Shown: piece after piece, positions 45,210 to 54,610 of the stretch | Layout: every line of letters starts with the position of its first letter | How positions within the stretch are numbered: position 1 is the first letter of the stretch | Source of the DNA: Hanleya hanleyi | Taxonomy: Eukaryota; Mollusca; Polyplacophora; Lepidopleurida; Hanleyidae | Length of the DNA stretch: 64,000 nucleotides | Reading direction: 5' to 3' | Assembly: GCA_036873755.1 (NCBI GenBank) | Contig: JAVTVY010033650.1 | Coordinates: 79,454-143,453 of the forward strand | Program-made: the position numbers and the translations under genes | The notes under the pieces: model-generated | Database searches by the model: none | What the model was told of the DNA's origin: nothing | What the model saw: the letters and a program-made list of their open reading frames with translations, nothing else

Positions 45210-45715
45210 CTATATGAGGCGCCGCGGAAGCAATTCAACATGGAGGGGGGGGGACAAATTGCTGGGGGGGGTAATAATATGGGGTCCTCCCCAGCGAAAT
45301 TTTGAAAATTTACCCTTCATTTTAAGCGTTTTTATGCATTTTCAGGGAAGATTTTAAGATAAAATTTTCTCAATTTTCGCCTTTCTCGTCATGCAGTTGA
45401 AGTCAAATTCAATTCTAACGCCTCTGCAAGAAAGATCATGTTAATAGTAAATCCGATAGAACAAATACTCAGAAGAAGTCGGTACTTTGCATGAAACTGC
45501 AATTTAAAACTAGTCACGATCAATTTCGTCCCATGGAGGAAGAAAGCGGGAGGTCGGGGTACTTCCCGCAAATTTATAGGATCTCAGACGCTTCTCTACT
45601 AATTTTCCACACATTTCAAGGCGCTTCAGGCCCAATTAGGCGAAGGGGAGCGGGGGGGACAAAGTGATCCTTGGCTCCGCCTCTCTGACATCCCCCCCCG
45701 GCTCCGACGGGCCTG
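45210..45715. mobile_element. Insertion in the 3' flank, absent from the paralog
   Basis: The homology between the two zinc-finger 3' flanks is broken here by about 500 bp containing 'gaggcgccgcgg', two G-runs (45,244-45,252 and 45,264-45,271) and a C-rich end ('tccccccccggctcc'). The paralog lacks it. No terminal repeats or coding capacity seen. Confidence 0.55.
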
Positions 45716-45779
45716 TACATTTACATGTCTTTTTCACTGACTGTTTTCTCAAAGGCCACTTTCACAAGTTATTTTAGAC

Positions 45780-45827
45780 CGAGTGAGTGAGTGAATATGA
45801 TTTATCATCGCCTCCAACAATATTTCT
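45780..45827 (-). mobile_element. Truncated SINE with 8 bp target duplication
   Basis: A 48 bp minus-oriented SINE tail ('gagtgagtgagtgaatatga', 'atcatcgcctccaac') is flanked by 'ttttagac' at 45,772-45,779 and 45,828-45,835. The paralogous flank near 63,710 lacks the insertion. Confidence 0.75.
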
Positions 45828-45897
45828 TTTTAGACTGATTAGTACGTTTCCTCGGGAATGGCATTGTCTACCGAGTGCATTTTTACTAAATCAATAA

Positions 45898-46773
45898 TCA
45901 CACAGTTTGGAGCACATCGCATGGTTTATCTCCCAAGTGTTTCTTCATATGGGATACAAGGGAGCCTCTATGAGCGGATCTAAAATCACACTGTGAACAT
46001 ATGTAAGGCTTTTCTCCAGAATGTACCCTCATGTGACATTTTAGGGTACTTCCTTGAGTACATTCATATCCACATCCCGGAAAAGAGCATTTGTACGGTT
46101 TTTCCCCAGTATGTATTCTCACATGTTTGACCAGGCTGTTCTTAACAGTACACGTATAATCACAATGTAAACAGGTGTATGGCTTTTCTGCGGTGTGAGT
46201 TCTCTTATGCGCAGCGAGCGATCCACCGGTGGTACACCTATACTCACACTGTGTACAGCTGTATGGCTTTTCTCCAGTATGTTTTCTCACATGAACAACA
46301 AGATTATATGCATGGTTAGACCTGTAATCACACTCTGAGCACTTGTGTGGTTTTTCGCCAGTATGTATTCTCAGGTGGTAAGTAAGACTTGTTTGTACAG
46401 CAGATTTATAATCACAGTGCGGACACTCGTACGGTCTTTCTCCAGTGTGCGTTCTTATATGATCAACAAGATTACCTTTACGTGCAGATTTGTAGTCACA
46501 CATTATACAACTGTAGGGCTTTTCTGAATCTTCTGTATGTCTTCTCATATGTTTAAGAAAGGCAGCTTCATACACAAATCGGAAATCACATACTGGGCAT
46601 ATGTGCGGTTTTGACTTTCCCGTAGACTTCTTGTTTATTCCTGTGTCCCCGCCAGTGTGACCTCCTTCAGCAGACGCATGTGTCCTTACATTTCTCTCCG
46701 ATGTTTTCTGATGTTTAAATATGGCCACGGGGAAAGGTGGATCACAGGTTACTTCGGGATTGATACCTCCCAC
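45898..46773 (-). CDS. C2H2 zinc-finger protein, terminal exon, 8 fingers
   Basis: The frame runs from the acceptor (minus-strand 'ttactttcattcag' ending at 46,774) to TGA at 45,898. The first codons (VGGINPEVTCDPPFPVAIFKHQ) form a linker resembling that of the exon at 26,543. Eight C2H2 fingers follow, most with TGEKPY-type linkers. Finger 7 has a CSFPGC (C-x4-C) spacing. Finger 1 has a longer EDSEKPY linker. Phase 0 at the acceptor joins in frame with the exon at 49,043-49,528, phase 0 at its donor. Expected nuclear DNA-binding protein. The last finger (CSQCDFRSAHRGSLVSHMKK) is nearly the same as in the gene at the right edge. Some fingers also match 26,543-28,030 (CTQCEYR, CTVKNSLV). Confidence 0.92.
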   Translation of the reverse strand: MGGINPEVTCDPPFPVAIFKHQKTSERNVRTHASAEGGHTGGDTGINKKSTGKSKPHICPVCDFRFVYEAAFLKHMRRHTEDSEKPYSCIMCDYKSARKGNLVDHIRTHTGERPYECPHCDYKSAVQTSLTYHLRIHTGEKPHKCSECDYRSNHAYNLVVHVRKHTGEKPYSCTQCEYRCTTGGSLAAHKRTHTAEKPYTCLHCDYTCTVKNSLVKHVRIHTGEKPYKCSFPGCGYECTQGSTLKCHMRVHSGEKPYICSQCDFRSAHRGSLVSHMKKHLGDKPCDVLQTV

Positions 46774-47249
46774 CTGAATGAAAGTAATATAGTTTAATGA
46801 ATGTTACATGCATACCTGCAAGAAGGAAATCTCAACCAAAAGTTTTTCTATGGGCCTCTTGTCTACCATTCTATAGTTTTGGATTTATAACTGAAGTTAA
46901 CTCTGGACCGACACAATAATCAGCCCAGATTTGTTGACAAAAGCCCAAGTCGTTGAAAAGGCTTCGAAGGATCCATAGGCCTACAGGATCATCTAATATG
47001 ATTCATATGAGAAAGATCTGTGAAGAACAGCTGTACAGACGTAATGTCTGTCCATGATGATTCAGGATATTCATTATGACTGTTTTACATTCAACCAATG
47101 GGGCCCGGGAGAATATTCTCAAGGGATGGATGACGTAAAGTATGGGATAGAATGTCAGATTAAGTGTCTTTGTACCATGTATTACAGGGACTATGCAAAA
47201 AGTGATTAGGCAAGTAAAGATTGAAGAAATTGGCAAAATTAGTTATATG

Positions 47250-48795
47250 CCGAAGACTGCCCATCCCATTCTCAACCTCCCCTCCACAACAGCACCTCCA
47301 TCTTTCACAGCACCTCCCCATTCCACATCACCTCTCCTCTCCCAGATCACTTCAGTACAGCACCTCCCATCTCCCACAGCACCTCTACTCTCACACAGCA
47401 CCACCCCTCTCCAACAGCACCTCTAATCCCCCACAGCACCTCCCTGTCTAACCGCACCTTCCTCTCCCACATCCTCTCCCCTCTCCCACAGCACCTCTAC
47501 TCTCCAACAGCACCTCTCCTCTCTCGCAGCACCTGCTCTCCACAGTACCTCTCCTTTCCACAGCACCTCTCCTCTCCCATAGCACCTTTCCTCACTCACG
47601 GCACTTACACTCGCCCACAGCATCTTTCTCCCACAGCACCTCTAAAATCCCATAGCACAGCTCCCCCACAACACATTTTCTCTCTCACCTCCCCTCTCCC
47701 ATAACCCCTCCTCTCTCCCCCACAGCACCTGTCCTCTCCCACAGCACCTCTCCTCTCCAACAGCACCTCTCCTCTCCCACAACACTCCTCTCCCACAGCA
47801 CCTTTCTAGTACCACAGCACCTCTCCTCTCCCACATCCTCTCCCCTCTCCCACAGCACCTCTCCTCTCCCACAGCACCTCTCCTCTCCTACAACACTCCT
47901 CTCCCACAGCACCTTTCCTGTACCACAGCACCTCTCCTCTCCCACATCCTCTCCCCTCTCCCACAGCACCTTTAAAATCCCATAGCACATCTCTCCCACA
48001 ACACATCTTCTCTCTCACCTCCCCTCTCCCACAGCCCCGCCTCTCTCCCTCTCAGCACCTGTCCTCTCCCACAGCACTTCTCCTCTCCCACAGCACTCTC
48101 CCACAACACATCTTCTCTCTCACCTCCCCTCTCCCACAACCCCTCCTCTCTCCCCCACAGCACCTGTCCTCTCCCACAGCACCTGTCCTCTCCCACAACA
48201 CTCCTCCCCCACAGCACCTTTCCTGTACCACAGCACCTCTCCTCTCTCGCAGCACCTCTAATCTCTCACATCACATCTCCTACCCCAGAGCGCCTCTCTC
48301 CCACAGCACCTTTCCTGCCCCATAGCACCTCTCCTCTTCCACAGCACCGCCTCTCTCACAGCACCACTAATCTCCCACATCACCTCTCATCTTCCACAGC
48401 ATCTCGTTCCCACATTCCCTCTTCAACAGCATCTCCCCTCTCTCACAAAACCTACCCTCTCCCACAGCATCTCCACATCACCGCCCCTCTCTCACAACAC
48501 CTCTCCTGTCTCACAACGCATATCCCTCTCCCATAGCATCTCCCACTTCCCCTCTCCTCTCTCACAGCACCTTTCCTCTCCCACACAACTCAATCTGCGA
48601 CATCGCCTCCCCTCTCCCACAGCATCTTTACTCTCTCACAGTACCTTTCCTCTCCCACAGCATCTCCCCTCTCTCACAAAACCTACCTTCTCCCACAGCA
48701 CCTCTTATCTCCCACACTACCGCCCCTCTCCCACAGCATCTTGACTCTCTCACAGTACCTTTCCTCTCCCACAGAAACTATGCTCTCCCGCAGTA
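47250..48795. repeat. Pyrimidine-rich CAG minisatellite, about 1.5 kb
   Basis: Dozens of variants of 'ctctcccacagcacctctcc' on the + strand. Higher-order blocks are repeated, e.g. 'cacatcttctctctcacctc' near 48,002 and 48,107, and 'cctctcccacatcctctccc' near 47,826 and 47,936. On the transcribed minus strand it reads GTGCTGTGGGAGAGG-type, purine/G-rich. The open minus-strand frames (e.g. 47,685-47,999) come only from the stop-poor repeat. Confidence 0.95.
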
Positions 48796-48804
48796 CCTTT
48801 CCCG

Positions 48805-49035
48805 GGGGCACTGTGATTTTACTCATCGGGATGTCTTCCCGGCATCACTGAAAACTGTTAACCGCTTCTCTCTTGCAGGAAAATAGAATAAGTTTATGTA
48901 TACTATGTATACTTGTTGGGTTTTTTTAATTTGGCGCTAATGCTGTTATATGGAATAGGTCTTTGGATTATGGACGCGGATATTCTTCAATGGAAGACGG
49001 CTGAATAACGAATGAAGGATCAGACGCTTGTAATT
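48805..49035 (+). mobile_element. 3' terminus of the RT element in the intron
   Basis: 'ggcatcactgaaaactgtta', 'ctctcttgcagga', 'ggcgctaatgctgtt' and 'ttatggacgcggatattctt' match the 3' ends at 42,595-42,970 and 58,975-59,170. The end 'cttgtaatt' is at 49,027-49,035, one base from the 'acttac' (donor GTAAGT on minus) at 49,037-49,042. Confidence 0.75.
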
Positions 49036-49042
49036 TACTTAC

Positions 49043-49528
49043 ATAATGTACATTATCTCCCTCTGCTGTGTGTATATATGAAGTGACCTCATCTGACACG
49101 GCTAGCTTCAACTGGTCTACTGGATACACTGATCGCTGTCCACAGGCTGGTTCGTTCTCGCCTGTTCGGTAGTACATAGAATATGCCCAATCATTGATCT
49201 GTTGTGGACTTCCTGGAGCATTGGTTGATTCCTGGCATCTCTCAGTGTGATCTGTATCATACTGATCAATAGGTTCTTGTTCAGCCTGTATTATCAAGAA
49301 GTCCATGTCGCTGTTGTTGTGTGTTTTTAATACTGGTTGACCTTCCCCAGATTCAGTCAGGGGTTCCTGCTTCACAATTGACAGTGGACGATCAACTTCA
49401 TCTGTGACAGAGGCCCCTTGCACTGGTTTTGGCGACATTTCCTTCACCCCAGTAAGTAGAGAATCTCTGGGTTCCATTACCGGAAACTCTGGCCTGATTG
49501 TAAACCTATTATTATCAAAATTATTCAC
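49043..49528 (-). CDS. Zinc-finger gene upstream coding exon (acidic, KQEP motifs)
   Basis: Minus-strand acceptor 'ttcttcatcttttag' precedes 49,528. The frame is open for 162 codons to the donor after ...DNVHY at 49,043. It is acidic and low in order, with VKQEPLTESGE and EQEPIDQYD; the first resembles a SUMO acceptor site (psi-K-x-E). Met at codon 18 (PVMEPRDS) could be the start if the 5' part is UTR. Otherwise an earlier exon exists beyond 49,528. Fusion in frame with 46,773 gives a protein with an acidic N-terminus and eight fingers. No KRAB, BTB or SCAN-type domain is visible. Confidence 0.8.
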
Positions 49529-49785
49529 CTAAAAGATGAAGAAAATAGGTATATGTAGTAACATGAGACTGATTATACTGAAAATAGGTTTGCTCATAGG
49601 TTATTATTTCTCATTGTCTAGTGTCGGAGTGGCTCTAAGCGAGCTAAAAAATAATAGTTCACCTAAATTTGGTAAAATTTGAGCTTATGGGGTTCTTGAC
49701 TAAATGTTTTTTTTTCAACGTCATACCAGTATTTTTATTGGATAGTTTCTTGAAGACTGATGCCATGGAAGCTTAGTCTTTAGGA
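49529..49785. other. Upstream intron or promoter sequence of the zinc-finger gene
   Basis: No further exon recognised. The 14 bp before the SINE are the left copy of its target duplication. Confidence 0.4.
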
Positions 49786-49904
49786 GTGAGTGAGTGAATA
49801 GAAATTAACGTCGCTTTCAATATTTCAGCTATATCACGACGAACCAAATAAGCACCATCCAGCCAAGTTGTGTTTCTGCTACTTCAAAGAAGAAATCTTT
49901 GAAC
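49786..49904 (-). mobile_element. SINE-like element with 14 bp target duplication
   Basis: 119 bp, minus orientation. The (GTGA)n tail is followed by 'aacgtcgctttcaatatttc', 'tcacgacgaaccaaataagc' and 'tcaaagaagaaatctttgaa'. 'cttagtctttagga' (49,772-49,785) and 'cttagcctttagga' (49,905-49,918) differ at one base. Confidence 0.8.
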
Positions 49905-49918
49905 CTTAGCCTTTAGGA

Positions 49919-50444
49919 TTCTCTACTCTGCTATTGATGTGCAACAAATTGACCTCACTGTTTAAAAAGTTGCTGTGACTTGAAAATAACAAATCATACA
50001 TAAAATTCAGGTTTCCTTGATGCTATAGTTCACAAAACCAGGGATATATTAAACAAGGAGCTTAATCCAGTTTTGAAGAGAGAACTATTTCACGTTGGTT
50101 ACGTACACAGGAGGTGAACGATGTCGATTTTGATTTACTGAAGCCAATACCATCAACATTATTCAAACAGGTTATCATAAGAGCTCATTATTTGTAAAAT
50201 CAAACCCTTATTACTGACTTCGTTTTCACCCCTACCACGTTTCTTTTAAATGTAGTGTAAACGGAGAAATGTGCGAAAGGCTTCAATAACACATTTTTTC
50301 TTGCTCGGTTGCTGTAAAACATAATTTGGGGTATTTGATCTTAAAAGTGCGATCATGATATCGCTCAAAAATGGTTCTGAACATTTTTACTGTAACGGAT
50401 AATGAGAGCCCTCATTCGTTAAACTACGACAGAACACCCGGGGC
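49919..50444. other. Non-coding interval
   Basis: No gene or recognised repeat. Confidence 0.45.
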
Positions 50445-51330
50445 AGGATTCTACAGGGAACTTCCAGTGACGTAGGAATACAATGTTTGCCTGCAAACCT
50501 GATTGAATCTAGAACATGGTATATGCCTCTGTGGAAGTCTAACAGAAAGGCTTAGTGCTTCCGTAATCAGATATACAACGTTTGCTGGTAAAGCTGATTG
50601 GAACTTGGGCATCTGCCAGTGTGAAGATCTAACAGCAGAAAGGTAGCGTGTTTTCTGGTTTAGCTTCAGAAGTAGGGACAACGCCAGTCGTGTCACTGGT
50701 ATGGTATAAAATACCTTGAGTGGTATTGTGCCCGAGACGTGGTGTACGACTTCCACTAAGTTATATAACGTCCACCAAAAAATTCTTTTCTATGGGAGTA
50801 TTAGGGTCAGCTCGAATATAAAATGTTTTCCTGACTGGAACTTGGACATCTTAGATGCCCCTTTAAAGGTCTAACAGCAGAAACGCTTAGTGCTTCCGTA
50901 ATCAGATATACAGCGCTTGCCAGCAAACCTGACTGGAACTTGGATATCGTTGATGCCCCTGTGAAGTTCTATGAGCAGAAAGACTGCGTATTTCCTGTTT
51001 TCAGATAGGGACAGCGGATTCGCAACGTTTGCCAGCAAACATGATCGGAACTTGGACATCTTTGATGCCCCTGTAAAGGTCTAACAACAGAAAGGCTTAA
51101 TGTTTCCGTAATCAGATATACGACGTTTGTATACAAACCTGACTAGAACTTGGTCACCTGCAGGTCAAACAGCAGAGAAGCCGCGATTTTCTGAATTAGC
51201 TTTAGAAGTAGGGACAGCGCCAGTCGTCTCACCGGTATGGTGTAAAGTACCTGGATTGGTGTTGCGCCCGAGAAGAGGTGCACGACTCCCACTAAGTTAA
51301 AGCTAGGTCCCCAATTTATATAACGTCCCC
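50445..51330. repeat. Diverged tandem repeats, about 120 bp and about 300 bp periods
   Basis: The phrase of type 'ccgtaatcagatatacaacg' + 'aaacctgactggaacttgg' + 'ggtctaacagcagaaa' recurs near 50,565, 50,896 and 51,110. A longer block 'agtagggacaacgccagtcg' to 'gacttccactaagtt' recurs at about 50,670-50,765 and 51,210-51,300. Confidence 0.75.
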
Positions 51331-51339
51331 TAAAATATG

Positions 51340-51785
51340 ATAGCTACAGTTCAGCGCCAGACAGTGATGGGGCAGTGTCATGACAGCGCCGTGACAGTGC
51401 CGAGACACTCCGGTGAAAGCTGTAGGGCAGAATCAGGCGGATCAGAGACAGCGCCGGAGCAGTGCTGGGACAGTAAAAGCACAATTTGGTGACAGTCCCA
51501 GGACATTGTCGGGGCAGTGCCACGACTGCGTAGGGACAGTGCAAAGAGGGTGTCGAGGCAGCTCCAGGGTAGTGCCGGGACAATGCCAGGACAGTGTTTG
51601 GACTCTAATAATCAGTACCTACTCAGCACCAAGCAGAGGCGGACAAGTCCGGAACTGCCAGCAGTACTTATTCAGCACCAAGCAGGATCGGACAGATCCG
51701 GAAATGCCAGGCAGTACCAATTCAGGACCCAGCAAAAATCCATTCTTCGAGTCCATTGGATTCGATGACCTGGGATTCAAAGCGT
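51340..51785. repeat. GACAGTGCC-rich irregular repeats
   Basis: 'gacagtgcc', 'ggggcagtg' and 'gggacagtg' variants recur about every 15-25 bp to 51,600. Three units of 'cagtac-y-tattcagcaccaagcag' with 'cggacagatccgga' then lie at 51,605-51,730. Open frames across it are repeat-driven. Confidence 0.65.
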
Positions 51786-52145
51786 GACAATGTCATCCTA
51801 AGACAATAGATGAGGTAGTCAATGCAGCTGTAGAGTTGAAAGCCTGTCAGAACGCTCAACGGCGATGCTCGGCTGCGGGGAAAGATGTTCCCCTGGATCC
51901 TGAGATTATGCAAAACTCCCGACTAAGGAGACGGTCAAACGTGAAATGAGGCCGAGGGTATGGACGCCCGCCACGACCAGCCGGAGATAGATAGTGCTGG
52001 AAACTTAGAGAAGACCACCACTACCGCATAGCCTGCCCGAAGCGATCGCCTTCCCATCCGAGAGGACGATGGCCAGGGCGCGAGGCTCAGTCACAGTCGC
52101 AGCAGTCAAAACCAGTTGCTCATACCACGGGGGAAGCAGGAATAT
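51786..52145. other. Non-coding interval
   Basis: Relatively GC-rich, without recognised gene or repeat. Confidence 0.4.
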
Positions 52146-52322
52146 GTGTATACTTTGAGTTTCAACACAGTCTCACGGTTCCAATGTGCATGTTTCACCA
52201 AAATCTGGAAGCTGGTAACTCGTAAGGGTCAAGTCAATTTGACTCTTGCATTTAATTTCCCCGATTTTGGTGAATCATGCACATTGGAACAGTGAGTCTA
52301 TGTTGAAATTCAAAGTATACAC
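52146..52322. repeat. Fold-back element, 60 bp arms
   Basis: 52,146-52,206 ('gtgtatactttgag...' to 'accaaaatc') is complementary to 52,263-52,322 at about nine in ten positions, with a 56 bp loop. It is probably a MITE-like hairpin. A target duplication could not be defined. Confidence 0.75.
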
Positions 52323-52594
52323 ACCTTAAGCTTGAATCAAGCATTGGAAAGTGCATACACAGTTTGAAATATGTGTATTAAGGCAGTGTGACGTCACGAC
52401 TGGACCTAAATATGATTGCAACAGACCACCATAGAATACCATACTTTATTTGCAGTTTACTCTGTGTAATAAAATCATAAAAAATTACAATAAATATTTT
52501 CCCACACTGTTTGCAATGATCTTTCGTTTGATGGAAACTATACTTGAGGGTTTACGATCACTTTAAAATGAAGATGCCATATATATGACCTTGT

Positions 52595-53938
52595 ATGTAT
52601 ACGAAGTTCACCCGTGTTCACCAGAAAGTCAAAGGACTTAAATTGAAGAGGAAGGCCACAGAACTTGAGAAATACCTGGATAGAAAATTTATCTTCCCTG
52701 ATCCTGATCAGGCAATGGTACGGCAGAACTCATACAGTGATATCAGCAGGACACGACTGCAGGAAAAACTTACAAAATTGGAAGCGGACAAACAGAAAGT
52801 ACGGTACATGGGGAATTGGACACTTCTGGAAGAAAATTCAACGAGGTCATTGTGAGTTACAGAACCTGAATCGTGAACATGAAGAGGATTTCTTTGCGAA
52901 ATTTGATGCACTTCAGTCTCATTTCCAAACTAAATGTGCCGAGTTGGATGCTGTACATGATCAACTATCTGGGACAAAAAGAAATCTCAACAAGAAATTG
53001 AAGCGAATGGAAGCAACAATTACAAAGCAGTCCGACTAATTAGCCGAAATGAAACGCAGCAAGAAGGACGACGACTTGACACAACAGGAACTTAATGATA
53101 CAGTACAAAAACTACAAACTGTGCCATTGAGGCGAAACTTGAAGATAGTCGGAAAACAAAGAGAGCATTAGAGAACAAAGATACAAAAGGTATAGATTTG
53201 GTGTGAGATGGGTATGAATCGTACGAAATATAACAGAACCTTGAGGAGATTGAGGAACTGAAACTTCAAGTTAAGCATCTGGAAAAGAGAACAGAACATT
53301 ACAGGACGTGAACGCAATTCTGCAAGATGAGGAAATCAGCACATTTGAGGATGGCAGATACACGGATGACATCAGACAGGTTGTGATGGAACTTCTATCT
53401 CTGAATGTGAGCATGAATAAAATAAATTGTGTTATAATAGTTGTTTTGGCCAAATTAGCTTTAATTCATGTAGATGAGAAGAATCTCCCGTCGAATTCAT
53501 GGAAGCCAGACATCTGGGCTATGTTCGAGTTGGAGAGGCCATGCTTCAGTCGTTGGAATCAAGTACAAGTGGAACCACAATGTCAGTTATTGTGGGAAAC
53601 ACTTTGCACACCAGTATGGCACTTCCAAGAAACACCGTCAATTCCAGAACTTCCAAATAACAATTGGTGCCAATGAAACACTTTCTGTTGGCTTACGCGA
53701 GATGGGGAAAACTGACGCAGAATCAATATTGCAATCATTCACGGACTGCATGGATGAGCTGGGCGAGGTGATTGGTGGTGGGACTGATGTCAAGGATCAT
53801 GTTGAGAGACTGGTGGCATCCATCAAAAACACAATGTCTGACCTTGGGTCCTCAAATTTGTGTTTCAACAGGAAGCTGCAAGCACTACAAGAAAAACTTC
53901 TTCCGAAAGTTACAGACAGTTGGGCTTTGGATATATAA
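52595..53938 (+). pseudogene. Decayed coiled-coil protein gene (invertebrate multicopy family)
   Basis: Successive frames form a coherent protein broken by shifts and stops. LKLKRKATELEKYLD and an Arg/Lys/Glu-rich coiled coil lie in 52,595-53,039 (KFDALQSHFQTKCAELDAV). DGRYTDDIRQVVMELLSLNV lies at 53,350-53,410. In another phase come HRQFQNFQITIGANETLSV, DCMDELGEVIGGGTDV and VASIKNTMSDLG (53,474-53,938). I recognise the 'DDIR...ELLSLNV' and 'SIKNTMSD' segments from a large uncharacterised invertebrate family that may be transposon-linked, but cannot name it. No function is proposed. Confidence 0.55.
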
Positions 53939-54384
53939 GAAGAAGGAATCAGATCGCAGATCTCTGGCCTGGGGATTTTTTTTTTTTTTTTGCAAGCTGC
54001 ATCTTCTTGTGAACTTTGCCTCTGAATGTGACAAATACTTATCTGAGTTTGACAGTATATCACACTTGAAAGACTGGGTAGCCAATCCTTTTTGAGCAAC
54101 ACAGAATCCGGATCGGCACGTTTAGTTAGAATCGCTGTGAACGCTTTTCATCCAATTGGATCAGAAGAGTATTATCAAATCGATTACATGTAGGTATTTC
54201 TTGCATCTTGGCCGAAACCAAACGGACTCTTATGAGCTCTTCAAGAAGATTTGTCTAATAAAGTGAACATCGCGGAAATACGAGCTCACGGTATTGTCGA
54301 CAGAATCATAACAGGCCCATTTTAGAGAATGCTGGAGAGCAAAACATATCGTTATTGACTCCTCCTCTGTTGCTGGTTTGAGTC
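53939..54384. other. Non-coding interval after the pseudogene
   Basis: A T-run at 53,977-53,990. Nothing else recognised. Confidence 0.4.
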
Positions 54385-54610
54385 ACGGTGCCCAACATTG
54401 ACGGAATGAATTAGATTCATCATCATCATACATGAATGTAATAACATTCAGAAAATAAAACCATGTAAAATAACACGATTTATCCTTTTATTCTGCTTGT
54501 TGGTGTGAGTTGTGCCCAACATTGACACCATAATTGGTTTCATCTTCATGAACATGAATGTATTAAACTTGAAAAATAAAACAGTATCAAATAATATGGA
54601 TCATCACGTT
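54385..54610 (+). repeat. Two-copy direct repeat with AATAAA signals
   Basis: 'gtgcccaacattgac', 'catgaatgta' and 'aaaataaaac' occur in order near 54,388-54,465 and again near 54,511-54,585. This may be a duplicated 3' UTR end. Confidence 0.6.

Larger units (their letters stand above)
44976..45897 (-). other. 3' flank/UTR of the zinc-finger gene, shared with the right-edge paralog
   Basis: 'agtatattcag', 'ccattttaacaaag', 'aatgtacaaacattta' and 'atgaaaaatctttgtg' recur in the same order at 63,437-63,640. 'tctcaaaggccac' recurs near 63,692. This shows the two genes share a duplicated 3' region. 'aataaa' occurs on the minus strand near 44,945, just beyond the homology. Confidence 0.6.
46774..49042 (-). 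other. Intron of the zinc-finger gene
   Basis: Donor: minus-strand GTAAGT at 49,042-49,037. Acceptor: ...TTCATTCAG at 46,774. Both flanking exons end or begin in phase 0. The intron contains a 1.5 kb minisatellite and, at its 5' end, the 3' terminus of an RT element. Confidence 0.75.

Noticed and set aside
47423..48255. Several overlapping minus-strand frames rich in Glu-Arg-Cys-Gly (e.g. 47,685-47,999)
   Set aside because: They translate the G-rich strand of a minisatellite that lacks stops in several phases; no domain, and two or three phases are open at once.
47250..48795. Regularly repeated short units that might suggest a CRISPR array
   Set aside because: There is no constant repeat/spacer pattern; units are imperfect tandem copies, and the genome is animal.
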